A stretch of 64,000 bases of DNA from Acinetobacter beijerinckii CIP 110307 (GTDB taxonomy: Bacteria > Pseudomonadota > Gammaproteobacteria > Pseudomonadales > Moraxellaceae): NCBI RefSeq assembly GCF_000369005.1, contig NZ_KB849765.1:434001-498000 (forward strand), given 5' to 3'. This document shows positions 8,920 to 18,028 of the stretch, one piece after another. Each line of letters opens with the position of its first letter. Within the stretch, counting starts at the first letter, position 1. The position numbers and the translations under genes were made by a program. The notes under the pieces were generated by a model. That model was not told where the DNA came from and did not search any database. It worked only from the letters and a program-made list of their open reading frames with translations.

Positions 8920-10179
8920 TTAGAATTTCAAACCATAAGATAATCCGAGAATATGCTGATCCATTTCTAGGTTAGCTTCACCACCTCCGAAAGCTGTAGG
9001 AATTGATTGATTACCTTTTACCTTTTTCTTAAAGCCATAAGTATAAGCAACACTCAACTCCTGTCTCTGATCCACACTCCATGTTGCACCCAAGCTTAAA
9101 TGATCTTGAATGACACCAGGTGCTAAGATATTTAGAAAAGTTTGATCATTGGGAATGGGTTGATCATTATGGCTATATCCTGCTCTCAAGGTTAATTGTG
9201 GATCAACTTGATACGTTGCCCCCAATTTATAGATATTAATATCTTTCCAGCCAAAGCCCTGCCCCTTTTCCGTTCCAAAAGCATTACCTGCCATCACTGA
9301 CGCTAAACTAAAAGGATGACCAACTGAATCAACATCCGAATAATTAATTCGTTGAGCATCTGCTAATATTTTCAAAGCTGGTGTGATCTGAAAACTTGCG
9401 CCAATAGCATAACTTTCTGGAACATCAAAACTACCCGCTTGCGCAAATAAACCACGGTACTTATCAAATTTATCCGCTTCAATTTTTGAAGAGTAATTTG
9501 CTCCTACCGTTACAACATCATTTAATTTGGCACTCCACCCGACCCGCACACCAATGCCAGTAGCTGAATCTTTACCTTGGTTACTTAGTTTTTGTGCATC
9601 ACTTGAAAACGGCGCGAAACCAGAAATACCTTTCGCTTCAAAGCGTTGGTAAAGAATATTCGTTGCAATACCAATGGATTGATTTTCGCTATAACGCCAT
9701 GCGACCGCAGGTGAAATAAAGACTTGAGCTAAATCAATACCTGCTTCCCCTGCATTACCAAATGCTGCATAAGGGTTGCGTTTATAAGTCGTGTTCATTC
9801 CCCCATTGCCATAAATCGCTAAGCCTAGAGCAACGGTATCATTTACTTTCTTATTGATCGCAAATTCAGGCAGTACAAAGTATTCAAGACCATTACCACT
9901 GTATTGTCCGTTGGCACCTGCTAAGTTTCCTTCTATTTCCGCAGAGCGTTTAGGATTAAATAAAGTTGCTCCCACATCAACTCGGCTGTCAATCCAACTT
10001 AAACCAGATGGATTACTTGCGATGGTGAGCGCGTCGTTAAAGGAAGCTGTAGAAGCGCCTGCATTACCTTGAGATTTAATCCCATAACCATGCATAAAAT
10101 AGCCTGTAGTTGCAAATACATGCTGCGTGAGGGTCGATAAAATAATCACGGGCAGTGCCACCCCAATAAATTTTTGCAT
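8920..10179 (-). CDS. FadL/OmpP1/TodX-type outer membrane transporter
   Basis: A 419-aa outer membrane beta-barrel. A signal peptide (about 1-23, cleaved after VFA) is followed by TTGYFMHGYGIKSQGNAGAST, the hallmark FadL N-terminus that forms the hatch. After it come many alternating strands and a terminal aromatic, LSYGLKF, typical of barrels inserted by BamA. FadL proteins carry long-chain fatty acids or other hydrophobic compounds across the outer membrane. The substrate here is not determined. It is a single gene, convergent with the CoA-transferase gene. Confidence 0.92.
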   Translation of the reverse strand: MQKFIGVALPVIILSTLTQHVFATTGYFMHGYGIKSQGNAGASTASFNDALTIASNPSGLSWIDSRVDVGATLFNPKRSAEIEGNLAGANGQYSGNGLEYFVLPEFAINKKVNDTVALGLAIYGNGGMNTTYKRNPYAAFGNAGEAGIDLAQVFISPAVAWRYSENQSIGIATNILYQRFEAKGISGFAPFSSDAQKLSNQGKDSATGIGVRVGWSAKLNDVVTVGANYSSKIEADKFDKYRGLFAQAGSFDVPESYAIGASFQITPALKILADAQRINYSDVDSVGHPFSLASVMAGNAFGTEKGQGFGWKDINIYKLGATYQVDPQLTLRAGYSHNDQPIPNDQTFLNILAPGVIQDHLSLGATWSVDQRQELSVAYTYGFKKKVKGNQSIPTAFGGGEANLEMDQHILGLSYGLKF

Positions 10180-10337
10180 AACTTATCTTCAATAAAAATA
10201 ATATATGCACAAGCATATTGTTTTTCTTTTATTCTTATAACCAAATAAAACTGAGAAACATATTCTTATTATTCATAAAGAATCTTTTTTAAGTGCAGTT
10301 TTACTTTTAAATAAATTGGGTTAAATTTTTCCATAAA

Positions 10338-10367
10338 AAAAACCCCAAACTTGCGTTTGGGGTTTTT
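10338..10367 (-). terminator. Terminator downstream of tRNA-Phe (left copy)
   Basis: A 13-bp stem AAAAACCCCAAAC / GTTTGGGGTTTTT with a 4-base loop. Read leftward it follows the tRNA 3' end by a few bases and ends in a long T-run. Confidence 0.9.
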
Positions 10368-10372
10368 GAATA

Positions 10373-10448
10373 TGGTGGCGGGACCCAGGATCGAACTGGG
10401 GACACACGGATTTTCAATCCGTTGCTCTACCGACTGAGCTATCGCGCC
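10373..10448 (-). tRNA. tRNA-Phe (anticodon GAA), copy 1
   Basis: A 76-nt cloverleaf read leftward: acceptor GGCGCGA, D-loop AGCTCAGTCGGTAGAGC, anticodon arm ACGGA-TTGAAAA-TCCGT giving GAA (Phe), T-arm with GTTCGATC, and an encoded CCA. One acceptor pair (C5:C68) is mismatched. The same mismatch occurs in the second copy, so it is not a sequencing error. Confidence 0.95.
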
Positions 10449-10543
10449 AATGGGGTGTATTAAGCCGTATCTCAGCGCAATAGTCAATAATTATCATGAG
10501 CTTTTGATTTAACTGCCCATTTTTCACGCAACAAACTTTAAGA

Positions 10544-10573
10544 CAAAAAAAATCCCTGATGGGATCAGGGATT
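10544..10573 (-). terminator. Terminator downstream of tRNA-Phe (right copy)
   Basis: A 10-bp stem AATCCCTGAT / ATCAGGGATT with a 3-base loop, followed in the leftward direction by eight T. Each tRNA-Phe gene has its own terminator, so they are separate transcription units. Confidence 0.85.
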
Positions 10574-10588
10574 GAAAATACAAATTTA

Positions 10589-10664
10589 TGGTGGCGGGAC
10601 CCAGGATCGAACTGGGGACACACGGATTTTCAATCCGTTGCTCTACCGACTGAGCTATCGCGCC
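10589..10664 (-). tRNA. tRNA-Phe (anticodon GAA), copy 2
   Basis: The same 76-nt gene as the copy 140 bases to the left, again with encoded CCA and the C5:C68 mismatch. The two copies appear identical, consistent with a tandem duplication kept uniform by gene conversion. Confidence 0.95.
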
Positions 10665-10768
10665 AAAGTGGGCGTATTAAACAATGTTTGTCAAAACACG
10701 TCAAGCAAATTTGCGTTTTTTTCTAACAAGCGATTAATTTTGCTACACATCCTCAAAATTCGGTGTTT

Positions 10769-11146
10769 TTAGATTTTACCTAAGTGCGATAAACAACGAT
10801 GAATCGCACCACAACCTGGCTCAAATTGCTTTACGCCATGCTCTTCTTCCATTCGACACACTTCTTCAACTAAACGCTCAGCCACACCACGACCACGGTT
10901 AGAAGGATGCACCACAATATATTCCAAAACGCGGCTTTCACCTTGTCCTGTTACCCAAATTGCACCTATAATTTTGGTGTTAAATTCAGCGGTATAAACT
11001 GTGGTATATTGCTGTAGATCTTGTTCAAGTTGCTGCATAGCATCTTGCCCATCGCCAAACTCTGGGCTGGTATCGTAAAGTCGCTCTAGCTGGGTACGAA
11101 TCCCTAGATTATCTAGAGAACTGTAAGCATGTACGCTAATAGGCAT
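10769..11146 (-). CDS. GNAT-family acetyltransferase-like protein (possibly PanZ/PanM-like)
   Basis: A 125-aa protein with a single GNAT fold. The central strand EYIVVHPSNRGRGVAERLVEEV contains the acetyl-CoA pyrophosphate loop (RGRGVA). It starts behind a strong AGGAGGG site. Small stand-alone GNAT proteins of this size in gamma-proteobacteria include PanZ/PanM, which binds acetyl-CoA and triggers PanD self-cleavage in pantothenate synthesis. That identity is a guess; plain N-acetyltransferase is the safe call. It is divergent from hisB. Confidence 0.75.
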   Translation of the reverse strand: MPISVHAYSSLDNLGIRTQLERLYDTSPEFGDGQDAMQQLEQDLQQYTTVYTAEFNTKIIGAIWVTGQGESRVLEYIVVHPSNRGRGVAERLVEEVCRMEEEHGVKQFEPGCGAIHRCLSHLGKI

Positions 11147-11249
11147 TGATTAACCCTCCTGAGCAAACTATGATGCTGTCACTTTTTCGTCACAGCGAAA
11201 TATTGGTTTTTAATTCAATCATTTTTGACGTTTTTTGAGGAACGTGTCC

Positions 11250-11843
11250 ATGACGCAACGTATCAGTGAAGTGGTAAGAAATACCAACGAAACAAAAATT
11301 CGAGTTCGTCTCAATCTCGATGGTACTGGTCAAGGCACACTCAACACTGGAGTTCCATTTTTAGACCATATGATTGATCAAATCAAGCGCCATGGTCTAT
11401 TTGATATCGATATTCATTGCGACGGTGATCTAGAAATTGATGATCATCACACCGTTGAAGATTGTGGAATCACCTTAGGGCAAGCTTTTGCGCAAGCTTT
11501 GGGTGATAAAAAAGGCTTACGTCGCTATGGTCATTTTTATGCACCACTTGATGAAGCACTTTCTCGTGTTGTAGTAGACCTATCTGGTCGTCCGGGTTTA
11601 TTTATGGATATTCCATTTACTCGTGCGCGTATCGGAACTTTTGATGTGGACTTGTTTTCGGAATTTTTCCAAGGTTTCGTCAATCATGCATTAATGACAT
11701 TGCATATTGACAATCTCAAAGGCAAAAATAGTCATCACCAGATTGAAAGCGTGTTCAAAGCAATGGCACGTGCTTTGCGTATGGCATGTGAAATTGATCC
11801 ACGTGCAGAAAACAGTATTGCTTCAACCAAAGGTAGTTTGTAA
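11250..11843 (+). CDS. hisB: HisB, imidazoleglycerol-phosphate dehydratase
   Basis: A 197-aa monofunctional dehydratase for the sixth step of histidine synthesis. The metal-binding His-rich motifs are visible: [24 protein letters not shown] and [10 protein letters not shown]. There is no histidinol-phosphatase domain, unlike the bifunctional E. coli enzyme. I chose the ATG 9 bases after GAGG rather than an in-frame TTG five codons upstream. The stop overlaps the hisH start by one base (TAATG), so the two are translationally coupled. Confidence 0.97.
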   Translation: MTQRISEVVRNTNETKIRVRLNLDGTGQGTLNTGVPFLDHMIDQIKRHGLFDIDIHCDGDLEIDDHHTVEDCGITLGQAFAQALGDKKGLRRYGHFYAPLDEALSRVVVDLSGRPGLFMDIPFTRARIGTFDVDLFSEFFQGFVNHALMTLHIDNLKGKNSHHQIESVFKAMARALRMACEIDPRAENSIASTKGSL

Positions 11844-12460
11844 TGACCCGTATTGCTTTACTCGATTATGGTATGGGTAATTTGCACTCTGCGGCGAAAG
11901 CCTTAGAACACGTTGGTGCTACTGTTGATGTGACGAATGATCCTAAATTAATTGCCAAAGCGGATAAAATTGTTTTCCCTGGTGTGGGTGCAATGCGTGA
12001 TTGCATGCAAGGTATGCATGAAGCAGGCATTGATGAGGTCGTCCGTCAAGCTGCCTTCAACAAACCTGTTTTAGCGATTTGTGTCGGTATGCAAGCCCTA
12101 CTACAAAGCTCTGAAGAAAATGGTGGTGTCGATGCTTTGGGAATTTTTGATGGTGTTGTTAAACACTTCCCAGAAATTTCAAATTTGAAAGTACCACACA
12201 TGGGCTGGAATCAAGTGCATCAACTTGATCCAAGTCATCCAATGTGGAACAACATTGAACAAGATGCGCGTTTCTATTTTGTACATAGTTACTATGTAGA
12301 ACCAAAAGATGCTGCTATTACTGCGGCAACTTGTGATTATGGCGTGAATTTTTGCACTGCGATTCATAAAGACAATTTGTTTGCAACGCAGTTCCATCCT
12401 GAAAAAAGTCATACCGCTGGGTTACAGCTGTTAAAGAACTTTGTGGAATGGAAAATTTAA
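11843..12460 (+). CDS. hisH: HisH, glutamine amidotransferase subunit of IGP synthase
   Basis: A 205-aa class I glutamine amidotransferase. The nucleophile Cys lies in [10 protein letters not shown] and the His-Glu of the triad in QFHPEKS; the N-terminus DYGMGNLHS is typical. It supplies ammonia to HisF, which is encoded about 8 kb downstream. It overlaps hisB by one base and is followed by a strong terminator, so hisB-hisH is a two-gene operon here. Confidence 0.97.
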   Translation: MTRIALLDYGMGNLHSAAKALEHVGATVDVTNDPKLIAKADKIVFPGVGAMRDCMQGMHEAGIDEVVRQAAFNKPVLAICVGMQALLQSSEENGGVDALGIFDGVVKHFPEISNLKVPHMGWNQVHQLDPSHPMWNNIEQDARFYFVHSYYVEPKDAAITAATCDYGVNFCTAIHKDNLFATQFHPEKSHTAGLQLLKNFVEWKI

Positions 12461-12484
12461 TCACTTGAATGAATTTAATTTCTG

Positions 12485-12517
12485 AAAATAAAGCCAATTT
12501 AAAATTGGCTTTATTTT
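12485..12517 (+). terminator. Terminator of hisB-hisH
   Basis: A 15-bp stem AAAATAAAGCCAATT / AATTGGCTTTATTTT with a 3-base loop and a T-rich tail, 24 bases after the hisH stop. Confidence 0.9.
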
Positions 12518-12626
12518 TATTTATTTCTAATTACTTTTTGCATATCATGCAAACGTTTTGAATAAAAATCAAACAGCACATCGTTTCAAAATTAATTTTA
12601 AAAATCAGTGACTACAGGAAAATAAT

Positions 12627-13160
12627 ATGTCATCTCATTTTCAAACCAATGATTCAGGTTTTAGTGCAAATGGTCGTTTCGGCAGACTGTCTTACTTAGG
12701 CTGGAATATGTTACTTATGGTCTTCGTATTCATTTTAGGTATTATCGCAGCATTTCTAGTCCCTACTTTTAGCAGCTCATCAACAGGCTCATCGTTGTAT
12801 GTATTCGGTGGACTCTTTATCATTGTTTATATTGCAATGATCTACTTTAGCTTCGTTTTTTCAATTCGTCGTTTGCATGACCGCAATCAAACTGGTTGGT
12901 TATCACTTGTAATGCTTGTTCCATTGATCAACTTTTTATTTGTTATTTATTTAAGTTGTGCAAAAGGTGATGAAAACACAAATAATTATGGGTTGCCTCG
13001 TATTACTCAAGGTTGGGAAAAGGTTTTAGCTTGGATTTATATTATCGTCTTCCCAATCAGTATTTTAGCAATTGCAGCAACAGCAATTCCTGCATATCAA
13101 AGCTATATAGAGAAAAGTCAGCAAATGCAAATTGAACAGCAGCTTAATCAAGCTGAGTAA
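12627..13160 (+). CDS. DUF805 membrane protein
   Basis: A 177-aa inner-membrane protein with about four hydrophobic helices. DUF805 signatures are the N-terminal NGRFGRLSYLGWNM, the loop SIRRLHDRNQTGW, and CAKGDENTNNYG. DUF805 is widespread but its function is not known. The final part carries another hydrophobic helix and AAIPAYQSYIEKSQ, which looks like a type IV pilin N-terminal helix, followed by a Gln-rich tail; this is probably coincidental. It starts behind AGGAAA and ends in its own terminator. Confidence 0.85.
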   Translation: MSSHFQTNDSGFSANGRFGRLSYLGWNMLLMVFVFILGIIAAFLVPTFSSSSTGSSLYVFGGLFIIVYIAMIYFSFVFSIRRLHDRNQTGWLSLVMLVPLINFLFVIYLSCAKGDENTNNYGLPRITQGWEKVLAWIYIIVFPISILAIAATAIPAYQSYIEKSQQMQIEQQLNQAE

Positions 13161-13168
13161 GTTCTAAT

Positions 13169-13197
13169 AAAAGCCAAGCTTCCAAACTTGGCTTTTT
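13169..13197 (+). terminator. Terminator of DUF805 gene
   Basis: A stem AAAAGCCAAG / CTTGGCTTTT with an 8-base loop and a T-run, 8 bases after the stop codon. Confidence 0.85.
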
Positions 13198-13248
13198 CAT
13201 TTCAATAAAAACGTTTAAGCTCAAACCAAAGTTTTGAGTTTCGTTATA

Positions 13249-13911
13249 ATGGAAATGCCACAGCAAACAACGCTTTTAAGCAAAGAACACATCCGTGCAT
13301 TACCCGCATTTCGAAACTTAGATACCGATAAGATTTTAGTGATTCAAACACCACAACAATGCTTATCTATTCAAAATGAACTCTATCAAACACCTATTTT
13401 TGGTTTTGATACTGAGTCTAAACCTACTTTCAAGGTCGGAGAAAAATCGACTGGACCGCATCTTATTCAGCTTGCAACACTTGAAAAAGCTTATTTATTT
13501 CAAGTTACTCCAGAAATCTTAGTATTTTTAAAGCCTATTTTAGAAAATGAACACCAACTTAAAGTTGGTTTTGGCTTGAAAAATGATCTGATTAGTTTCC
13601 GCCGTAAAGGGATTGAACCAAAATCACTGATTGAACTTTCCAAAAGTTTTTCGAGTTTTGGTTACAACGCTCAAGTCGGTGTACAAACTGCAATTGCTCT
13701 ACTCTTTCAACGCTATTTTATTAAAAGTAAAAAGGTCAGCACTTCAAACTGGTCTATCAAACAGCTCAGTCCTCAACAAATCAATTATGCTGCCGCAGAT
13801 GCTTATGCCGCATTGTTGATATGCCAACAGCTATATCATCAGAAAATATTGTCCACTCAAACTCAACAACAAATTGCAAGAATACTTGAAGGTTCAACAG
13901 ACAAGGCTTAG
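13249..13911 (+). CDS. RNase D-like 3'-5' exonuclease (DEDDy)
   Basis: A 220-aa protein with only the DEDD exonuclease domain. The acidic residues occur in FGFDTES (Asp and Glu), VGFGLKNDL (Asp) and YAAADAYA (the Tyr and Asp of the DEDDy type). It lacks the HRDC domains of full RNase D, so it belongs to the short domain-containing exonuclease group. The substrate, RNA or DNA, is not set by sequence. The start is uncertain: ATG at 13249 or 13255, or an upstream TTG, and a TATAAT string overlaps the first ATG. It lies 66 bases before hisA. Confidence 0.8.
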   Translation: MEMPQQTTLLSKEHIRALPAFRNLDTDKILVIQTPQQCLSIQNELYQTPIFGFDTESKPTFKVGEKSTGPHLIQLATLEKAYLFQVTPEILVFLKPILENEHQLKVGFGLKNDLISFRRKGIEPKSLIELSKSFSSFGYNAQVGVQTAIALLFQRYFIKSKKVSTSNWSIKQLSPQQINYAAADAYAALLICQQLYHQKILSTQTQQQIARILEGSTDKA

Positions 13912-13977
13912 CGATTGATCAATACTTTGCTAATATGTAGCCAATTTAAACTTTATGATGATGCAAGGAGCGAAAGC

Positions 13978-14709
13978 ATGCTAATCATCCCTGCAATTGA
14001 CCTGAAAGATGGCAAATGTGTCCGTTTAAAACAAGGTCGTATGGAAGACGATACCGTTTTCTCTGATGATCCAGTGGCAACTGCTCAACATTGGGTTGAT
14101 GAAGGCGCACGTCGTTTACATTTAGTTGATTTGAATGGTGCTTTCGCAGGTACACCAATTCATAAACCCGTGGTTGAAGCAATTGCTCGCGCGCAACCAG
14201 AGCTTCCAATCCAAATTGGCGGCGGTATCCGTTCGCTTGAAACCATTGAACATTATTTAGAAGCAGGCGTATCTTTTGTTATTATCGGCACCAAAGCCGT
14301 ACAAGAACCTGAATTTGTTGAAGAAGCATGTAAGCGTTTTGCAGGTCACATCATTGTCGGTATCGATGCCATCAATGGCATGGTTGCAACTGATGGTTGG
14401 GCCAATGTCACTGACGTTAAAGCAACTGATCTTGCTAAACGGTTTGCTGATGCAGGTGTATCTAGCATTGTATACACTGATATTGCACGTGATGGCATGA
14501 TGCAAGGTGTCAATGTTGAACAAACTGTTCAGTTAGCACAATACTCTGGCTTGCCTGTGATCGCATCTGGTGGTGTGACCAACCTTGATGATGTTCGTAA
14601 CTTAAAAGGTCAAAAAGGCATTTTAGGTGCAATTACTGGTCGTGCAATTTATGAAGGCACATTGAGCCTTCGCGAAGCACAACTATTGTTAGATGAACAA
14701 TCACTTTAA
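13978..14709 (+). CDS. hisA: HisA, ProFAR isomerase
   Basis: A 243-aa TIM-barrel isomerase of histidine synthesis. The N-terminal catalytic Asp is in [18 protein letters not shown], the second Asp in [10 protein letters not shown], and phosphate-binding loops are GGGIRS and ASGGVTN. The ATG at 13978 follows an AAGGAG box at correct spacing; an in-frame ATG-like start 21 codons upstream gives an atypical leader. It is separate from hisBH and hisF. A terminator follows. Confidence 0.97.
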   Translation: MLIIPAIDLKDGKCVRLKQGRMEDDTVFSDDPVATAQHWVDEGARRLHLVDLNGAFAGTPIHKPVVEAIARAQPELPIQIGGGIRSLETIEHYLEAGVSFVIIGTKAVQEPEFVEEACKRFAGHIIVGIDAINGMVATDGWANVTDVKATDLAKRFADAGVSSIVYTDIARDGMMQGVNVEQTVQLAQYSGLPVIASGGVTNLDDVRNLKGQKGILGAITGRAIYEGTLSLREAQLLLDEQSL

Positions 14710-14717
14710 TCATTCGC

Positions 14718-14756
14718 AGCTCTAGCGATTTAAATAATGGCTAGAGCTTTTTTAGC
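14718..14756 (+). terminator. Terminator of hisA
   Basis: A stem AGCTCTAGC / GCTAGAGCT with a loop of about 13 bases, followed by a T-run, 9 bases after the stop. Confidence 0.85.
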
Positions 14757-14862
14757 TTAAATGTTATCCTTACCTCGATTTTCCTATCGACTCTCAATTT
14801 TATAATGACACTTACGCCACCCTAGTTTTTACAGTCCCCTCGTGTAAATAACTCATCACTGT

Positions 14863-14908
14863 CTAGTGATGTGGTGTAGTCGTGTGTTTTTATATATCAC
14901 ATCACTAG
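14863..14908 (+). promoter_or_regulatory. Long hairpin in the leader of the SulP gene
   Basis: A perfect 11-bp inverted repeat, CTAGTGATGTG and CACATCACTAG, separated by 24 bases and ending 35 bases before the SulP start codon. There is no T-run after it, so it is not an ordinary terminator. It could be an mRNA leader structure or a protein operator. No known riboswitch class was recognised. Confidence 0.5.
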
Positions 14909-14943
14909 CCTTTAAAATTTTTTTCAAAAAATAGGCTATTTCT

Positions 14944-16413
14944 ATGTTTTCCAATATACGAGAACAATGGTTCTCTAACATCCGGGCCGATGTATTGGCT
15001 GGTCTCGTGGTGGGATTGGCGCTGATTCCCGAAGCAATTGCATTTTCAATTATCGCGGGAGTTGACCCTAAAGTCGGTTTATATGCTTCATTTTGTATTG
15101 CAGTCGTTATTTCATTTGTTGGCGGTCGTCCTGCAATGATTTCAGCAGCGACGGGTGCAATGGCTTTGGTGATGGCGAGTCTGGTAAAGGAGCACGGCTT
15201 ACAATATCTACTTGCTGCAACGCTTTTAACAGGCGTATTGCAAATTTTGGCAGGTTATCTAAAACTCGCAAAACTCATGCGCTTTGTCTCAAAATCTGTG
15301 GTGATCGGCTTTGTTAATGCGCTCGCTATCCTCATTTTTATGGCGCAATTGCCTGAATTGGTTCATGTGACATGGCATGTGTATGCACTGGTTGGATTAG
15401 GCTTGGCAATCATCTATTTATTTCCACTCCTGCCTAAAATTGGAAAAATCCTGCCGTCTCCCTTGGTCTGTATCATCGTTATTAGCCTGATCGCGGTAGG
15501 TTTAGGTATTGATATTCGTACCGTAGGCGACATGGGTGCATTACCAGATACATTGCCTGTATTTTTACTGCCTGATATTCCTTTAAATCTTGAAACCTTA
15601 ACAATAATCTTACCTTATTCAATTGCATTAGCGGCAGTCGGCCTACTTGAGTCAATGATGACAGCCACCATTATTGATGAAATGACGGATACGCCAAGTG
15701 ATAAATTCCAAGAATGCAAAGGTCAAGGCATTGCCAATATCGCATCTGGTTTCATGGGCGGCATGGCGGGCTGCGCCATGATTGGTCAGTCAATGATTAA
15801 TGTGAAATCTGGTGGTCTGACTCGTTTATCAACTTTTTCAGCAGGCGTATTTTTGCTGATTTTAGTTGTCTTTATTAGTGACTGGTTAAAAGTCATCCCT
15901 ATGGCGGCTTTGGTTGCTGTGATGATTATGGTTTCGATTAGCACCTTTGAATGGAAATCCTTGACCAACTTTAAAGCCAATCCCAAAACGAGCAATGTGG
16001 TTATGCTTGCCACTGTTATTGTCGTGGTTGCAACCCATAACTTGGCACTTGGAGTACTCACAGGTGTATTACTTTCTGCTTTATTCCTCGCTAATAAATT
16101 AGAGAACGACATTCGTGTTGAAAGCTATTTTGAAAATAACGCCCGTGTTTATGATCTGAAAGGACAAATCTTTTTTAGTTCATCAGAAAAATTCATGCAA
16201 GGTTTTAATTTTCAAGAATCTGTGTCCGAAGTGATCATTGATTTAACTCATTCACATATTTGGGATGTGACTTCGGTAGCAATGCTCGATTCTGTCGTGA
16301 ATAAATTTCAAAGAAATGGGATCAACGTCACTGTACGTGGGTTGAATGAAGCCAGTTCAATCATGATTGATAAATATGGAACGCATAGTAAACATCAGTT
16401 TGATGCGATTTAG
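14944..16413 (+). CDS. SulP-family anion transporter (SLC26-like) with STAS domain
   Basis: A 489-aa inner-membrane carrier. The N-terminal [20 protein letters not shown] is the SulP signature, followed by about 10-12 membrane segments. The C-terminal STAS domain (about 395-485) includes [15 protein letters not shown] and [19 protein letters not shown]. Family members carry sulfate, bicarbonate or dicarboxylates; the substrate here is not evident, and no cys genes are adjacent. The ATG has no strong Shine-Dalgarno and the leader contains a large hairpin. It ends at a shared terminator. Confidence 0.92.
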   Translation: MFSNIREQWFSNIRADVLAGLVVGLALIPEAIAFSIIAGVDPKVGLYASFCIAVVISFVGGRPAMISAATGAMALVMASLVKEHGLQYLLAATLLTGVLQILAGYLKLAKLMRFVSKSVVIGFVNALAILIFMAQLPELVHVTWHVYALVGLGLAIIYLFPLLPKIGKILPSPLVCIIVISLIAVGLGIDIRTVGDMGALPDTLPVFLLPDIPLNLETLTIILPYSIALAAVGLLESMMTATIIDEMTDTPSDKFQECKGQGIANIASGFMGGMAGCAMIGQSMINVKSGGLTRLSTFSAGVFLLILVVFISDWLKVIPMAALVAVMIMVSISTFEWKSLTNFKANPKTSNVVMLATVIVVVATHNLALGVLTGVLLSALFLANKLENDIRVESYFENNARVYDLKGQIFFSSSEKFMQGFNFQESVSEVIIDLTHSHIWDVTSVAMLDSVVNKFQRNGINVTVRGLNEASSIMIDKYGTHSKHQFDAI

Positions 16414-16441
16414 TTCAATAGACTGAAAGAATTAAGCAGAT

Positions 16442-16473
16442 AAAAGAGCCAGACATTAATGTTTGGCTCTTTT
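16442..16473. terminator. Bidirectional terminator
   Basis: A stem AAAAGAGCCA / TGGCTCTTTT, extended by partial pairing of ACAT/ATGT, between the convergent SulP and XRE-cupin genes. Confidence 0.85.
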
Positions 16474-16477
16474 GACA

Positions 16478-17029
16478 TCAATAAATCACATTACGAATAA
16501 AACGAAGTATGCCTGTACCTTGATTGCTATAGCGATAAGCTGAAGAACTATCAAATAAAAATGATGTACCCGCTACAACCAAATGTGTTCCAGAAATTAA
16601 TTCAAGACTGAGTTCACCTTCAATCACATAGATCAATTCCTGCCATCCTTGTTGATCAGGCTCAGCAACATAAGTCTCTCCACTAGCCAATGACCATGTC
16701 CATAATTCGACTTGGCTACGTGCAACTACGGATGCATGTAAAGTCGCTTGGCTTTCAATATGATCCCCCTGCCATGCCAAAGTCCTTACGATGGCAGAAT
16801 CTGCAAGCTCTGGTACAGTGACAAGCTGCTTAAAATTCACACTCAAAGCATGGGCAATTGCATCAAGTTTGGTCAGACTAATATTCACCATCCCTGTTTC
16901 TAAAGACGCGATGGTTCGTCGACTCACGCCAGCCCGTTCTGCAAGCTCTTGCTGACTCAATTGGTGTTGGTTTCGATAAAATCGAATATTCTGCCCTACG
17001 TATTGCAGCACCGCATCAGGTTGATTCAT
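16478..17029 (-). CDS. XRE-family HTH regulator with C-terminal cupin
   Basis: A 183-aa regulator. The N-terminal HTH (about 10-65) reads LSQQELAERAGVSRRTIASLETG, and a C-terminal cupin (about 110-180) includes ELIYVIEGELSLELISG. XRE-cupin proteins sense small ligands and usually control an adjacent transporter or catabolic gene. This one is divergent from an EamA exporter. Two similar palindromic sites (GCArTATATTGCAC) lie between them, suggesting that it represses both genes. Confidence 0.9.
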   Translation of the reverse strand: MNQPDAVLQYVGQNIRFYRNQHQLSQQELAERAGVSRRTIASLETGMVNISLTKLDAIAHALSVNFKQLVTVPELADSAIVRTLAWQGDHIESQATLHASVVARSQVELWTWSLASGETYVAEPDQQGWQELIYVIEGELSLELISGTHLVVAGTSFLFDSSSAYRYSNQGTGILRFIRNVIY

Positions 17030-17051
17030 GCAGCTTCACTCTCTTTTGGTA

Positions 17052-17108
17052 GTGCGCAATATATTGCACAAACGCATAAATTAATGCAACATGTGCAGTA
17101 TATTGCAC
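17052..17108. promoter_or_regulatory. Paired operator-like palindromes between XRE-cupin and EamA genes
   Basis: Site 1 (17052-17069) is built on the perfect palindrome GCAATATATTGC. Site 2 (17093-17108) is GTGCAGTATATTGCAC, with one imperfect pair. Their centres are 39 bases apart, close to four helical turns, as expected for two dimers on one face of DNA. The likely binder is the divergent XRE-cupin regulator. Confidence 0.65.
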
Positions 17109-17121
17109 TCTAATTTGGAAT

Positions 17122-18027
17122 TTGGTTTTGACAGCGTTCTCTCAATCGCCTAGAGCAGCACAATTTGCATTGATTTTTATTACCATGATTTGGGGCGGAA
17201 CTTTTTTGGCAGTTCAATATGCACTTAATTTTAGTAGTCCGATGTTCTTTGTCGGTTGCCGTTTTGCCGTCGCAGCTTTGGCAATTTTTTTAATCTCAAT
17301 TCAATCTATTCGTGGATTAACTTTAAAAGAAGTCATGGCAGGGACAGGAATCGGTGTAGTGATAGCGATTGGTTATGGAACTCAAACGATTGCTTTACAA
17401 AGCATTCTGAGCAGTGAATCTGCATTTCTGACCGCCCTTTATGTTCCTCTCGTCCCGATTTTAATGTGGGTTATTTTTCAGAAGCGCCCTTCTTTAATGA
17501 CATGGATCGGCACAACACTGGCTTTTATTGGTTTAGTTCTTCTGACTGGCAATGGTATTTCCAAAATCAGTTTAAGCTACGGACAAACGCTGACGTTAAT
17601 TTGTGCTTTTGTGATCGCGCTAGAGATTATTTTAATTGGCTATTTTGCAGGAAAAGTGAATTTAAGACGAGTCACAGTCATTCAATTAGCAGTTGCTTCT
17701 TTATTATCATTTTGCAGTATGCCCTTAGTCGGTGAACATTCGATACCTGCATTTTCATGGCAATTACTTGTTGTTGCGCTTGGTTTAGGTCTGGCGAGTG
17801 CACTGATTCAATTTGTGATGAATTGGGCACAGAGAATGGTCGATCCGACCCGAGCAGCAATTATTTATGCAGGCGAACCTGTTTGGGCGGGTGTATTTGG
17901 ACGCATTGCAGGTGAACGATTGCCTTTATTAGCTTTATTGGGTGGATGTCTTGTTGTGCTTGGCGTTTTAGTGAGTGAGCTGAAACTAAAAATACTCAAC
18001 TACTCACAAAAGAATAAAGATGCTTAA
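17122..18027 (+). CDS. EamA/DMT-family transporter
   Basis: A protein of about 301 aa with ten hydrophobic helices in two EamA repeats. The first repeat has MIWGGTFLAVQYAL; the second includes PTRAAIIYAGEPVWAGVFGRIAGERL, a typical EamA ending. The family exports amino acids and other metabolites. There is no ATG near the 5' end; TTG codons at 17122 or 17128 are the likely starts, so the first residues are uncertain. Operator-like palindromes immediately upstream point to control by the divergent XRE-cupin protein. The stop is one base from that of the convergent ABM gene. Confidence 0.88.
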   Translation: MVLTAFSQSPRAAQFALIFITMIWGGTFLAVQYALNFSSPMFFVGCRFAVAALAIFLISIQSIRGLTLKEVMAGTGIGVVIAIGYGTQTIALQSILSSESAFLTALYVPLVPILMWVIFQKRPSLMTWIGTTLAFIGLVLLTGNGISKISLSYGQTLTLICAFVIALEIILIGYFAGKVNLRRVTVIQLAVASLLSFCSMPLVGEHSIPAFSWQLLVVALGLGLASALIQFVMNWAQRMVDPTRAAIIYAGEPVWAGVFGRIAGERLPLLALLGGCLVVLGVLVSELKLKILNYSQKNKDA

Positions 18028-18028
18028 A

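Noticed and set aside
10414..10772. Open frames running through the two tRNA-Phe genes
   Set aside because: They translate tRNA and terminator sequence; these regions are RNA genes.
13120..13160. Pilin-like end of the DUF805 protein
   Set aside because: The segment lies at the C-terminus after a membrane helix, lacks a prepilin peptidase site, and is best explained as part of DUF805 topology.
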